Source: Isoptericola jiangsuensis (lineage in GTDB: Bacteria; Actinomycetota; Actinomycetes; Actinomycetales; Cellulomonadaceae). Taken from it: a DNA stretch of 64,000 nt. Each line of letters starts with the position of its first letter. Position 1 is the stretch's first letter. The notes beneath the pieces are model-generated. The model searched no databases and was not told the origin of the DNA. It worked only from the letters and a program-made list of their open reading frames with translations. This document shows positions 46,923-55,698 of the stretch, piece after piece. Made by a program: the position numbers and the translations under genes. Location: the NCBI RefSeq assembly GCF_002563715.1, contig NZ_PDJJ01000001.1, positions 2,170,001 to 2,234,000 of the forward strand, written 5' to 3'.

Positions 46923-47794
46923 TCGCCCGGTGCGTTCGTGAGCTCGCCGACGACGGGGTGCCCGTCGCGGTGGCGTGCCGGGTGCTGGGCATCTCGCGGT
47001 CGGGGTTCTACGAGGCCACCGGGCGGTCGCCGTCGCCGCGTGCGGTCGCTGACGAGCGGCTGTCTGCCACGATCACGCAGATCCATCAGGCTTCGCGGGC
47101 GACCTACGGTGCCCCGCGCGTGCATGCCGAGCTGCGTCTTGGGCTGGGGATCCGGTGCGGGCGCAAGCGGGTGGCCCGGCTGATGCGGCATGCGGGCCTG
47201 GTCGGGGTGTGTCACCGGCGCAAACGTCGCGGGCACCGGCCAGCGCCGGCACCGCACGAGGACCAGGTAGCCCGCGACTTCACTGCCGCGGGTCCGGACC
47301 GGCTGTGGTGCACGGACATCACGGAGCATCCGACCGGTGACGGGCGGGTGTACTGCTGCGCGGTGCTGGACGTGTTCACCCGGCAGGTCGTGGGCTGGTC
47401 GATCGCGGATCACATGCGCTCGGAGCTGGTGGTGGACGCCCTGGAGATGGCGCGCTGGCGACGCCGTCCCGCGCCCGGCACCATCGTGCACGCGGACCGC
47501 GGAAGTCAGTACACGTCCTGGATCTTCGGCCACCGGTTGCGCGCCGCCGGCCTCCTGGGATCGAAGGGGCGGGTGGCATCGAGTGTGGACAACTCGATGA
47601 TCGAGTCGTTCTGGTCCTCGATGCAGCGCGAGCTCCTGGACCGTCAGCAGTGGCACACGCGCGCCGAGCTCGCCTCGGCGATCTTCGAGTGGATCGAGGG
47701 CTTCTACAACCCCGTCCGCCGTCACTCCGGACTTGGCTACCGCAGCCCCATCGAGTTCGAGAACCTTCACACCGCCGCCCACGGCGCGGCATGA
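46919..47794 (+). CDS. IS3-family transposase OrfB (DDE integrase core)
   Basis: 291 residues. The rve core has the first D in LWCTDITEHPTGDGRVY, the second in IVHADRGSQYTS and the E in NSMIESFWSSMQRELLD, so the triad is complete. An N-terminal HTH_21 (SRATYGAPRVHAELR) is present. It may be made alone or as an OrfAB fusion by -1 slippage at the AAAA run. It appears intact. Confidence 0.92.
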   Translation: MIARCVRELADDGVPVAVACRVLGISRSGFYEATGRSPSPRAVADERLSATITQIHQASRATYGAPRVHAELRLGLGIRCGRKRVARLMRHAGLVGVCHRRKRRGHRPAPAPHEDQVARDFTAAGPDRLWCTDITEHPTGDGRVYCCAVLDVFTRQVVGWSIADHMRSELVVDALEMARWRRRPAPGTIVHADRGSQYTSWIFGHRLRAAGLLGSKGRVASSVDNSMIESFWSSMQRELLDRQQWHTRAELASAIFEWIEGFYNPVRRHSGLGYRSPIEFENLHTAAHGAA

Positions 47795-47881
47795 TCAACC
47801 AACCGAAACTGTCCGGAGAAGCGGGTCAGGCTCCAAGGCCCCCCAATCCAGCATTTCTGCTGGTCAAGTGGCCTTTCTGCG

Positions 47882-47953
47882 GTGGGCGATACTGGGATCG
47901 AACCAGTGACCCCTTCGGTGTGAAGGGCAGTAGCGCGATCTACCACCTGGGGG
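47882..47953 (-). pseudogene. Hybrid tRNA-Val-like sequence (middle att-like copy)
   Basis: The last 44 bases (47882-47925) are the same tRNA-Val 3' half as at 43916 except one base. Upstream it continues with a D-arm-like GGTGGTAGATCGC and GCTACTGCCC, but there is no GGGCGAT to pair with the acceptor end and the anticodon stem does not form in the normal register. It is a tRNA remnant or recombinant, not a working gene. Confidence 0.6.
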
Positions 47954-48094
47954 AATGCGCGAGATTCCGGGGATTGCAGTCGATGACTGTCGGGTACTTT
48001 CGGGGCCTGTGGGGATGCCGTAGATGCCCACTTAGATGCCCACGCGCGGTGGAAGCGGGCGAGCCCGGACCAGCGCGAGTCCCGGGCCGCGCGG

Positions 48095-48892
48095 TCATGG
48101 GCAATCGGCGCCGGTCCAAGGACAGACTCGGTAGTCGAAGTCGCGTCGGGCATGCTCAGACCTGAGGAACTCGGCGTTCGGGCTGTATTCGGGGCCCAGC
48201 ACGCGTGCGACTGTCAGGATCGACACAGACCGAGCGCCCGCCTGTTTGAGCGCGACGGCGACCGATTGCGCGCTCCCGCCGGTCACCCAGGAGTCGTCGT
48301 AGACCGCGACGTGAGTGTCGGGCGCGATGCCGCCGACGACCTCCACGTTCTCAGGACGGATGTCGCGCTGCTTGGTCGCTCCGGCGCGGAGTTTCGTCTC
48401 GAGCTCGTAGCCCGAGACGAAGAGTGGCGACAGCACCGTTCCTGGCTCGCCTGCGATCAGGCGGTGCAGCGGGTGCTCACCGACGTGCTGGGTTCCCGCG
48501 ACCGTCGTCCATCGGAAGTGGCTCATGCCCGCCAGCCTCAAGTCGCAGTCCACGTGCCCCAGGATCGCGAGCGCGAGCAGCGAGCGGACGACGTTCGTGT
48601 GGGTCAGCTGCGGTGTCGCCGCCTTGTAGCCGAACATCGCTGTGTACATCTGGTCGCGCATTGATGCGCTTGGCTTGACCGCGTACACCATGGACGTCAC
48701 CCGGTCAGCAAGGGGTAGGCCAGAGTCACGCTGCTGCTTGCATGGGTAGCACGTCGCGTATCCGCCGGTCGGGGTTCCGCACGCCGAGCACGTGACGCCT
48801 GAGATCCTCAGGACGTTACGCAGATAGCCGCCGGCGTTGGCCGCCAGTGCCTGTCCAACCGGCACAACACTGGCAGGGAGCTCCCGCATCAT
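48095..48892 (-). CDS. ComF-like phosphoribosyltransferase with a zinc finger
   Basis: 265 residues. A four-Cys zinc site (CSACG at 35-39, CYPCK at 48-52) precedes a PRTase domain whose PRPP loop is VAVYDDSWVTGGSAQ at 195-209. The order resembles ComF, but it is longer, with an insertion between the finger and the loop, and differs in sequence. Its ATG overlaps the stop of the DprA-like gene (ATGA), so the two are made together. ComF and DprA are competence proteins; as a mobile pair a nucleotide-handling or defence role is inference. Confidence 0.82.
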   Translation of the reverse strand: MMRELPASVVPVGQALAANAGGYLRNVLRISGVTCSACGTPTGGYATCYPCKQQRDSGLPLADRVTSMVYAVKPSASMRDQMYTAMFGYKAATPQLTHTNVVRSLLALAILGHVDCDLRLAGMSHFRWTTVAGTQHVGEHPLHRLIAGEPGTVLSPLFVSGYELETKLRAGATKQRDIRPENVEVVGGIAPDTHVAVYDDSWVTGGSAQSVAVALKQAGARSVSILTVARVLGPEYSPNAEFLRSEHARRDFDYRVCPWTGADCP

Positions 48893-49818
48893 GCGGCGGT
48901 CGGGGCAACGCTACCGATAGCTTCCAGGGCCAGCGCCAAGGAGGCCTGAGCGTCGAGCACTTCGTCGATCGTCTTGTCCAGGTCGTCGATCCCGGTCACG
49001 ACGTGCACCCCGGGGCGCCCGACGAGTGCGGCGCCCCACTGGGTCCGTTCGGCGACCATGTCAGTCAGTATCACTGGCCGCCCATGTTCGACGGCGACCC
49101 GTGCCTGAATGCGCGTCCCCGACGTCTCGCCTGCTTCGACGACGATCGTGCCCATCCCGTATCCGGACATCGCGGTATTGCGGATCGGGAACGCTGACTT
49201 CGACGGTTCGGCGTCCGGCCAGAACTGCGACAAGACAAGACCTCGCCGCCCGATCTCAGCTTGAAGCTTCCGGTTCGTCGCCGGGTACGCGCGGGTGATG
49301 CCAGTTCCAATGAATGCGGCTGTTCGTCCCCCGACCGCGAGCGCGGCACGGTGCGCGGCGGTGTCGACGCCAGCAGCGAGGCCAGCGATCACAGTCAGCC
49401 CCTTGGAGACGAGCAGCTCTGCGGCCGCACCGGCAATCTGATGACCGCGTTCCGAGGCCTTGCGCGAACCCACGACCGACATGCCGCGGTCCTCAGGTAC
49501 CAGTGCGCCTTCGGCAAACAGGAACGGCGGGACTTCTCGGATGTCGCGCAGTCTGCTAGGGAAGTCAGGGTCGAGCACCGTCAGGAACCGCAGCCCGTCC
49601 TTCTCCCACCGCAGTACGTCATCGCGCGCCTCATCGAGAAGTTGCGAATCGCGTGGATCGGGCACGAGGGAGTCACCCTCGACCAGCTCCTTCCATACGC
49701 GCACAGCGTCGCCCGCGTACCAGATCTCAGTCGCCAGGCTGTTCCATCCGTGTCCGCGGACCTTTGCGCGCAGCAGCGCGACCGTCGCGGCGGCCTGGTC
49801 CACTGCCTGCGTTGTCAT
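48889..49818 (-). CDS. DprA/Smf-like (SLOG-fold) protein
   Basis: 309 residues from ATG 49818 (weak ribosome site). The DprA core is visible: VVGSRKASERG (115-125), VIAGLAAGVDTAAHR, AFPIRN (209-214) and VVEAGETSGTR (226-236). The N-terminal 80 residues are unlike the SAM domain of housekeeping DprA. No C-terminal winged helix is evident. It is first in a two-gene unit with the ComF-like gene, within an island, so it is probably not the chromosomal dprA. Confidence 0.85.
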   Translation of the reverse strand: MTTQAVDQAAATVALLRAKVRGHGWNSLATEIWYAGDAVRVWKELVEGDSLVPDPRDSQLLDEARDDVLRWEKDGLRFLTVLDPDFPSRLRDIREVPPFLFAEGALVPEDRGMSVVGSRKASERGHQIAGAAAELLVSKGLTVIAGLAAGVDTAAHRAALAVGGRTAAFIGTGITRAYPATNRKLQAEIGRRGLVLSQFWPDAEPSKSAFPIRNTAMSGYGMGTIVVEAGETSGTRIQARVAVEHGRPVILTDMVAERTQWGAALVGRPGVHVVTGIDDLDKTIDEVLDAQASLALALEAIGSVAPTAA

Positions 49819-49934
49819 GACACCAAGATTACGGCCCACCACTGACGTCGGCCGAGAGGCGAGACGTCAATCGCTACGGAGCAGCAGCGACAGATTGGTC
49901 GGAGCAGTGGTTCCTAGGGACCTCATCACAGGCC

Positions 49935-50258
49935 TTGCTCAGGATCCCGCATGACGAGGCACGCGTCGATCCTGGTTGTGAGTGGCCCGTTCTCCGGGCT
50001 CCGGTCACCTCGACTGAGACGAGCTGGATGGACGCTCGTCCGCAACGGTCGAGAGAGGTCTTTACAGAGAGGGAGCGTCGACGAGGCTCGCGCCCAGGCA
50101 GGCCTTACCGCCACGGGTCCGGCCGAGCGGTCGAACGGCTCGACCTCGAAGGAGACGATAACCCTGTGCGCCTGCTCGCGGCTGGCTTCGCACACGCGCA
50201 CAACGCCATCCAGCAACTCATCGAGGTCGTTGACGGGCTCGATGAGCCGATGCGGTGA
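49935..50258 (+). CDS. Doubtful hypothetical protein
   Basis: 107 residues; only the last third (AVERLDLEGDDNPVRLLAAG, FAHAHNAIQQLIEVVDGLDE) looks like a real protein. The first part is of random composition, so this may be the C-terminal remnant of a lost gene between two convergent units. The rest of 49819-50362 shows nothing else. Confidence 0.35.
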   Translation: MLRIPHDEARVDPGCEWPVLRAPVTSTETSWMDARPQRSREVFTERERRRGSRPGRPYRHGSGRAVERLDLEGDDNPVRLLAAGFAHAHNAIQQLIEVVDGLDEPMR

Positions 50259-50362
50259 CCGACCAAGGTTACGCACCCGGCGCCGGGTCGAAGCGCTGCC
50301 CGGTCATCACCGCCGTCCTCGCCGGGAGCTCACAGTCCGATGCAGGGTTCATCGAGGGCGCG

Positions 50363-53300
50363 TCAGGCGATCGAGCCTCTCCACAAGTCCCAACGGAGCG
50401 ACTCGAAGATCAGCCCGATGCGCTCGTTGGCCTCCGTCGTCGAAGCGAGAGTCATGCTCGCGGCGATTCGTCCAGCGAGCGTGTCCGCTGGCGCTTTTGC
50501 GTCTTGGTCCTCTGCCAGAACGCGAACTTCAAGGTCCGCAAGGTACGCCTGGATGTCACCGGGGGTGTCGGCGCTGCGGGACAGGTCAGCCAGCCTGTCC
50601 ATGGCCATACGAAGCCGCGCGTGCTCGGAGTCGCGGTACGCCGCCAGGTCGGGTGCGAGGGAGCGGCGGCGGGCCAGAACGTGAAGGCCCGACAGGGATT
50701 CCAGCGCACCATGGGCGTCGATCACGCAGTCAGTGAGCGGTGTTGGGGCGGGTCTTCCGATCTGATCGGACCAGGTCGCCAGGAGATCCGCACCCGGGAA
50801 GGCCGTGGTCTGAAGCGCCACCGCAGCCTGACGGACGGGGCGATCTCCGACCAGCGGGGTAATCAGGATCGGCGGACGTGCAGCGCGGACGGCGTACTCG
50901 GCCTCAATCAGCTCGCGGAGAGCTTCCGCTGCCGTCATCCACGCCTCGGGTGAGGTCGCCGGCACGCCGATCGCGACCTCGGTCGGCGGCCAGTAGACCG
51001 CGTCTGGCTTCTCAAGGTCGCGCGTCCAGATGACAAGCTCGATACCCAGCGACCCGGCGAGTTCCTTCAGCCCGTCAAGCATCAGGCCGGTCCGACGGCT
51101 GACCATCTCGCGGGCAGCGCCAGCCGCACGACGTAGGGCGGTTGTGTACGGTCCCGATCTCGCGATGCCCGCAACCGCTCGGGGTTGCAGCTGTCCCCAC
51201 GCGAGCTCCGCCAGCACCGCGTGGAGGTCTGACAGCTGCTGATCCATTGCCTGGAGTTCGCCAGGCGGGTCGCTGTCGACCAGGTCCCAGCGCTCAAGCT
51301 GCGCGGCGCGCAGCCCATCTCGGCGAAGTGTGTCGCCCGTGAACGCGGCGAGGCTCGGCCATCCGTCAGCAGGGCCTTGGAGGCGCCCGGGCAGGTTGTC
51401 GACGACGCCCTGGATGAACGAGTGGAAGTGGTCGTTGTCCAGGTTTGGTACCTGCGCGCCGGGACGCAGCGTCACCTCGATACGGTCGATCGGGACGGTC
51501 AGCGTGTCAGCCCGCTCACGAATCGAGGTCCTGCGAGCCTCGAGTTCCCGTTCCTCGTCGGGTCTGCCCTGCGAGACGCACCACAAGAGCGTGAGGTCGT
51601 CCAGGAATCGCGCTGTGTCGCCGACGAGCTCGGTGACCGTGGCGAGCCGTGTCGTGTGATCGATCGTGCCCGCGGCCGACGCCGCGATCTGCGCGCGGAC
51701 TCGCGTCCACTGAACGGCAGAGTCGGAGTGATCGTAGCGCCGTTCAAGGGTGGAGACGCCGATCACGTGGTCGCGGAACCCGAGCGGTACGTCACCAGGC
51801 AACAGGGTCTGGACGTCTGCCTTGTCGCACGCTGGCAAGCACCTGAGCAGCCTCCGCGCGAACGCGCGGTTCGAGTCGTCCGGCTCAGGATTCACCACGT
51901 CCGACACGTGCAAGATCCGCGCGTAGGCGACCCGGACGCCGCCACGGCTGTGTTCGGCGACCTCGACCAGCCCCGGCGTCGAGTCCAAGAGGCGGTCGAA
52001 GACACTCTGCCGCCCTCCCGACATCTCGAGGATAGTCGTTGCCAACTCAAGGGACACCTCGCGGGCTACCGCCAGAACCTCCGCCAGGTCGTCGGCGGAC
52101 GCCTTCTGCAAGCACTCCGCGAGGGCCGTGTTTGCACGCCCAAGCTCAGTTAGAGCGGGGGCCTCGAGCTGTCGGCCCGCGAGCGCGCCAAACACAGCCA
52201 TCGCGCCAGGGAGGTTTGCCCCGGCCGCGAACCTGCTCACGCGCAGATTGCCGATCATGTCCAGGAACTCGTCACGCAGGGCCAGGGGCTCGAGAGCCAT
52301 CCCGGGCAACGCCGACTCGATCTCTGGACGTAAGCCGATTTGCGGATGGCTGCCCATCAGTGCGAGCTGGATCGTGATCGCACGCTGCGCGGGCGCCACC
52401 GCGTTCGCTTCAAGACTGCGCGCCCAACTCTGTGCGGTGGCACGGAAGTCCGCGATGCGTAGGGCGTCAAGGACCGATGCCAGGCACCGCGCGTCGGACC
52501 TCCGCTCGACCTCGTGTGCGAGGACCGTCAGGAGCTCCCCAGCGATCTGGGGCACGTCTCGGAGCACGCCCACCACGAACGGCCGGAGCTGCGGCTCGTC
52601 CAGAAGCGCCAGGACGTCGCGGACCGTCTCGATGAGCACCGGTGGCGGCACCGTATGGACAGCATCGCTGAGTGCGACCGAGCGAAGCTGGTGCAGACCA
52701 ACAAGGCGCGTGCCCAGGGCGTCCACCAGGTGCTCGCTACGAAGGCGGGCCAGCGCCTCACGTAGCTCCGGATCGCCAAGGTGAAGGTGCCGCTGGACGT
52801 CGCGTATGTCGAGGTTGGCGGACCAGCGGTGTGCTGTCGCGACCAGCGCCACTAGACGAAGTTCGGTTTCCCGACCTTCGCTCACCCGGCGACGAACCTG
52901 CTCGGTGATCACGTCGCTGAGCCGGCGTCCGCGTGTGAGCAGGTGGGTGTACTCGAGCGTCAGTCCCGCGGCGTCCTCGTACGCCTCACGCCAGTGGGTC
53001 GCGGTGGTGGCCCCGGACCGGACGAGCGCGGCGTGGATGTGAGCGGCGACCTCTTCGTCGAGGACGACGTCCGTCGTGTCGCACTCGGGCAGCGTCCGGA
53101 GGGTGAGCAAGTCCTCGGTCCTCGCCGAGCCCAGGAGCAGAACGTGGGGGATGCCCGCGAACGCTCGGACGAGTGAGTCCCAGGCTTGCGTTGGACCGAC
53201 CGCGACACCGTCGACGATGAACCCGATCGGAGATCTCGACGATGGCATCGACGCGCTGGCGAGGTCGACGATCGCCGCCACGTCCTCATCCTGGAGCCGG

Positions 53301-54478
53301 CGCACCCTGTACCAGAGGGCGTGGCGGGTCGAGTATGCCGCCGCCCACATCACCGTGGACTTGCCGACCCCTGATGGGCCGGTGACGAGTACCCGCCCGC
53401 GACGATCGAGCCCCGTCACGACCTCGCCGGTAAGTGAGGGCCGAGGCGTCGGCAGCCCGGCGACGACGTGCCCGGGTTGGACGTCCATGCCCTCGTAGAA
53501 GCCGTTGCTGGCCAGGGGAGTGTCGAAGTCGACCGGCTCGCACGCCCCCGTCGCGAGCGCCCGCTCGAGTGTCGCGTTGTCGAGTACGCCGACGAGCGCT
53601 GTGGCGATCGACTCCGCACGCGTCCGGTCGATGCCCCGTCGGTCGACGATGGAGGGAGAGGTGTTCACGTCTGCCGAGGCGGCGACCTCGTCCCGGAACG
53701 CCCGCACGATCGGGTCAGCGGCAGCCGGCACGAGGCTGAAGCGGCGAGCAATCGCGTCCCGGGCCTCGTCAGCTGCCGTCGTCCACGGAAGGACGAACAC
53801 GGTCACCTGTCGGCAGAACTCGCGGACCGCGTCCTCGTTCTGCTCCCGCCGGCGCGCCAGCGCCAGGACGGCCTCGATGATCCGCGCGGCCTCAGGCTGC
53901 GCGCTAAGCGCGATGTCCCACTCCGCCAGCACGAGTCCATCGATGGCCCGTTCCACGACGAGCACCGGGCGCCCGCTGACGCCGGCAGCGATGCGTGCCG
54001 CGTGCTGTGTGAAGAGAGCGAGCAAATGCTCTGCAACATCGCTAATAGCGAAGTCGCCGACGCGCGCCTGGCGCGACTTCACTTGGACGTGCCAACCGTC
54101 GGAGCCCTCGCACGACAGGTCCTCAAAGCCCTCAGGGACTACGGCATCCACGCTGAAGCGGCCAGTGAGCAGGCCCGCGCACAGCCACGCTCCGACTACG
54201 TCCTGGAAATGGAAGCCTCGTCCGGATCGGGCGCCCGCGCGCGTCCTGCACCAAAGGCGTTCCGCACCATCGTCGATCTCATTCGCTGGTCGCCCACCAT
54301 CGAGCTCCGCGGGATCGGGTGCAGTGGTCGCGGCCGGGCGCAGAGACCGAGAACCACGCGTTGCGGTCCGCTTAGGTGTTCGCCGTTTGGAGGGGCTGGC
54401 CACACGAGCATCATCGCAGGCCGCACGGCGTGTGGATACGTGGGGAAGCGTCCGCCTCGACGACGACCCGCGCCGCAT
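50363..54478 (-). CDS. Giant nuclease-STAND NTPase protein (candidate anti-phage sensor-effector)
   Basis: Up to 1371 residues. Residues 82-290: a restriction-nuclease-like domain of the DUF4297/Cap4 kind, with GFHFQDVVGAW, Asp120 in GFEDLS and Gln132-x-Lys134 in HVQVKSRQ as likely catalytic residues. Residues 355-520: a P-loop NTPase with Walker A VTGPSGVGKST (365-375), Walker B GFIVDG (Asp423) and GSARTED (Arg453). Residues 520-1371: a long, mainly helical region without membrane helices, the likely sensor. This order (nuclease, STAND NTPase, sensor) matches Avs-type defence proteins, but I cannot name a subtype. The start is uncertain; a GTG at 54403 is an alternative. Confidence 0.8.
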   Translation of the reverse strand: MRRGSSSRRTLPHVSTRRAACDDARVASPSKRRTPKRTATRGSRSLRPAATTAPDPAELDGGRPANEIDDGAERLWCRTRAGARSGRGFHFQDVVGAWLCAGLLTGRFSVDAVVPEGFEDLSCEGSDGWHVQVKSRQARVGDFAISDVAEHLLALFTQHAARIAAGVSGRPVLVVERAIDGLVLAEWDIALSAQPEAARIIEAVLALARRREQNEDAVREFCRQVTVFVLPWTTAADEARDAIARRFSLVPAAADPIVRAFRDEVAASADVNTSPSIVDRRGIDRTRAESIATALVGVLDNATLERALATGACEPVDFDTPLASNGFYEGMDVQPGHVVAGLPTPRPSLTGEVVTGLDRRGRVLVTGPSGVGKSTVMWAAAYSTRHALWYRVRRLQDEDVAAIVDLASASMPSSRSPIGFIVDGVAVGPTQAWDSLVRAFAGIPHVLLLGSARTEDLLTLRTLPECDTTDVVLDEEVAAHIHAALVRSGATTATHWREAYEDAAGLTLEYTHLLTRGRRLSDVITEQVRRRVSEGRETELRLVALVATAHRWSANLDIRDVQRHLHLGDPELREALARLRSEHLVDALGTRLVGLHQLRSVALSDAVHTVPPPVLIETVRDVLALLDEPQLRPFVVGVLRDVPQIAGELLTVLAHEVERRSDARCLASVLDALRIADFRATAQSWARSLEANAVAPAQRAITIQLALMGSHPQIGLRPEIESALPGMALEPLALRDEFLDMIGNLRVSRFAAGANLPGAMAVFGALAGRQLEAPALTELGRANTALAECLQKASADDLAEVLAVAREVSLELATTILEMSGGRQSVFDRLLDSTPGLVEVAEHSRGGVRVAYARILHVSDVVNPEPDDSNRAFARRLLRCLPACDKADVQTLLPGDVPLGFRDHVIGVSTLERRYDHSDSAVQWTRVRAQIAASAAGTIDHTTRLATVTELVGDTARFLDDLTLLWCVSQGRPDEERELEARRTSIRERADTLTVPIDRIEVTLRPGAQVPNLDNDHFHSFIQGVVDNLPGRLQGPADGWPSLAAFTGDTLRRDGLRAAQLERWDLVDSDPPGELQAMDQQLSDLHAVLAELAWGQLQPRAVAGIARSGPYTTALRRAAGAAREMVSRRTGLMLDGLKELAGSLGIELVIWTRDLEKPDAVYWPPTEVAIGVPATSPEAWMTAAEALRELIEAEYAVRAARPPILITPLVGDRPVRQAAVALQTTAFPGADLLATWSDQIGRPAPTPLTDCVIDAHGALESLSGLHVLARRRSLAPDLAAYRDSEHARLRMAMDRLADLSRSADTPGDIQAYLADLEVRVLAEDQDAKAPADTLAGRIAASMTLASTTEANERIGLIFESLRWDLWRGSIA

Positions 54479-54713
54479 TCTCCAGAAGCACCAGCCAGAA
54501 GGCGCGGGCGGCCGCCGGGGGCAGCATCGTCACGGCGCGCACCACTGCGCGCGCAACCTGCGCGCGCTACCGGCAACCGTCGGGTCTGTCCGATGAACGG
54601 CGGGCGGGCCACGGCTAGGAACAGGAAGCCTCGTGCTGACGACCTCGAGGGCGGCTACAGCGTGTCTCCAAACCTGCGGCGAATGAGCCATCGATGGCCG
54701 TACTGTCAACGCT

Positions 54714-55022
54714 GTGACCACAAAGCTGTCCCCCGGGGCGTCTGGTGCGCTGCGGCGATTCGCGGGTTGGGTTGCTCGCGGCTCGGTCGGGCATCCACTG
54801 CTTGAGGGTGTCGAGTACTGGGACGTCCTGCGTGACGAGGCCAGTTCGATGGAGACGCTGTTCGCGGTGTTCGCCAACGTTCTGGAACTCGACGACCAGG
54901 GTGAGCCGGTGAACGAGAAGTACGCCGAGCGGCGAGCCGCGGCGTGGCTCTACCGGTACTGCACCGGCAAAATGCCGGAAGGTGAGGCCGAGATCGAGAA
55001 CTGGGAATCGGCGTTGTACTGA
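54714..55022 (+). CDS. Small unknown protein, possibly DUF7677-like
   Basis: 102 residues from GTG: TTKLSPGASGALRRFAGWVA then HPLLEGVEYWDVLRDEASSM and ETLFAVFANVLELDDQGEPV, ending EAEIENWESALY. It is acidic and helical. I tentatively link it with small actinobacterial proteins of the DUF7677 type. It diverges from the giant nuclease-NTPase gene, with 235 bases between them. Confidence 0.72.
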   Translation: MTTKLSPGASGALRRFAGWVARGSVGHPLLEGVEYWDVLRDEASSMETLFAVFANVLELDDQGEPVNEKYAERRAAAWLYRYCTGKMPEGEAEIENWESALY

Positions 55023-55090
55023 CGTGTGCGGGCCCAGGCGCGGAGCCAGACGATGATCGCGGCCAGGACGACGGCACCGCGCTAGCTCGT
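55021..55090 (-). pseudogene. Scar of an IS5-family transposase C-terminus
   Basis: The minus strand reads RGAVVLAAIIVWLRAWAR after a stop codon, typical of the end of IS5/IS1647-like transposases. Only some 20 codons survive. Confidence 0.4.
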
Positions 55091-55578
55091 GGCAGGGCTT
55101 GACCCCGTGAGGTGGACACGCTGATTCCGGGCCCGGCCCGGAGGAGGGCTGATCTCGGTCGCGTCCGGGTGATCCGCTCCTCCCGCCGCCGAAGCCCCGA
55201 AGAACTACACCGTCCTCGAGATGCCCTCTCCTCCACGCGCCCTTCCCCCGCCCTCACGACCCACCCCCAGTGCCCAAGTACGACACTCAGCGAACGGGCT
55301 CCTACCAGGAGCCAGTCAGTGCGGAAACACCGAAGAGGTCAGTGAGGAATAGGAGGGCTCGCCGCACCCGCGGCTCGAGTGGCCCTCAGCCGAACACGAC
55401 AGCCGGCGACCGTCGGCCATGCGGCGTTCGCCCAGGTGAGAACGGGTTCAGGACGACCGAGGCACCGGCGTCAACCGCGCCCACTCCCCCACGCCGCGCC
55501 CCCACGCCGCGCCCCCACGCCGCGCCCGACGGGACGCTTCCCCACCCGCCCAGATGGCGGGAGATAGACCAGCAGTTA
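55091..55578. other. Gene-free stretch with short tandem repeats
   Basis: No convincing gene. At about 55488-55527 the unit CCCACGCCGCGCC occurs three times in tandem. The region ends at the right island module. Confidence 0.5.
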
Positions 55579-55607
55579 AGCCAGCAGCGCTCGACCCCGG
55601 CAAAGCG

Positions 55608-55649
55608 AAAGGCCCCCTGACCGGCATTTGTGCTGGTCAGGGGGCCTTT
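55608..55649 (-). terminator. tRNA terminator-like hairpin, right copy
   Basis: Perfect 15-base stem AAAGGCCCCCTGACC with its complement around a 12-base loop, six bases beyond the tRNA fragment on the minus strand. It is better preserved than the copies at 43870 and 47835. Confidence 0.75.
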
Positions 55650-55654
55650 CTGCG

Positions 55655-55698
55655 GTGGGCGATACTGGGATCGAACCAGTGACCTCTTCGGTGTGAAG
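55655..55698 (-). repeat. tRNA-Val(CAC) 3' half, copy 3 (likely att site)
   Basis: The same 44 bases as at 43916-43959. Again no tRNA 5' half upstream, so an intact tRNA-Val must lie elsewhere in the genome. Confidence 0.8.

Larger units (their letters stand above)
46569..47834 (+). mobile_element. IS3-family insertion sequence
   Basis: About 1.27 kb with imperfect 25-base terminal inverted repeats (46569-46593 and 47810-47834; both begin GGAGCCTGACCC when read inward and differ at a few positions) and two overlapping genes orfA and orfB. I see no matching target duplication outside the ends. It lies directly beside the middle tRNA fragment and its hairpin. Confidence 0.88.

Noticed and set aside
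49926-50276. 116-codon minus-strand frame
   Set aside because: No motif and no coupling to the genes on either side; the opposite frame is slightly more protein-like.
53468-54805. 445-codon plus-strand frame opposite the nuclease-NTPase gene
   Set aside because: Low-complexity antisense frame; the minus strand carries clear catalytic motifs.
55488-55527. Short tandem repeats as a CRISPR array
   Set aside because: Units of about 13 bases directly abutting, without spacers or cas genes.
43916-55698. tRNA fragments as working tRNA-Val genes
   Set aside because: None has the 5' half that pairs with the acceptor end.
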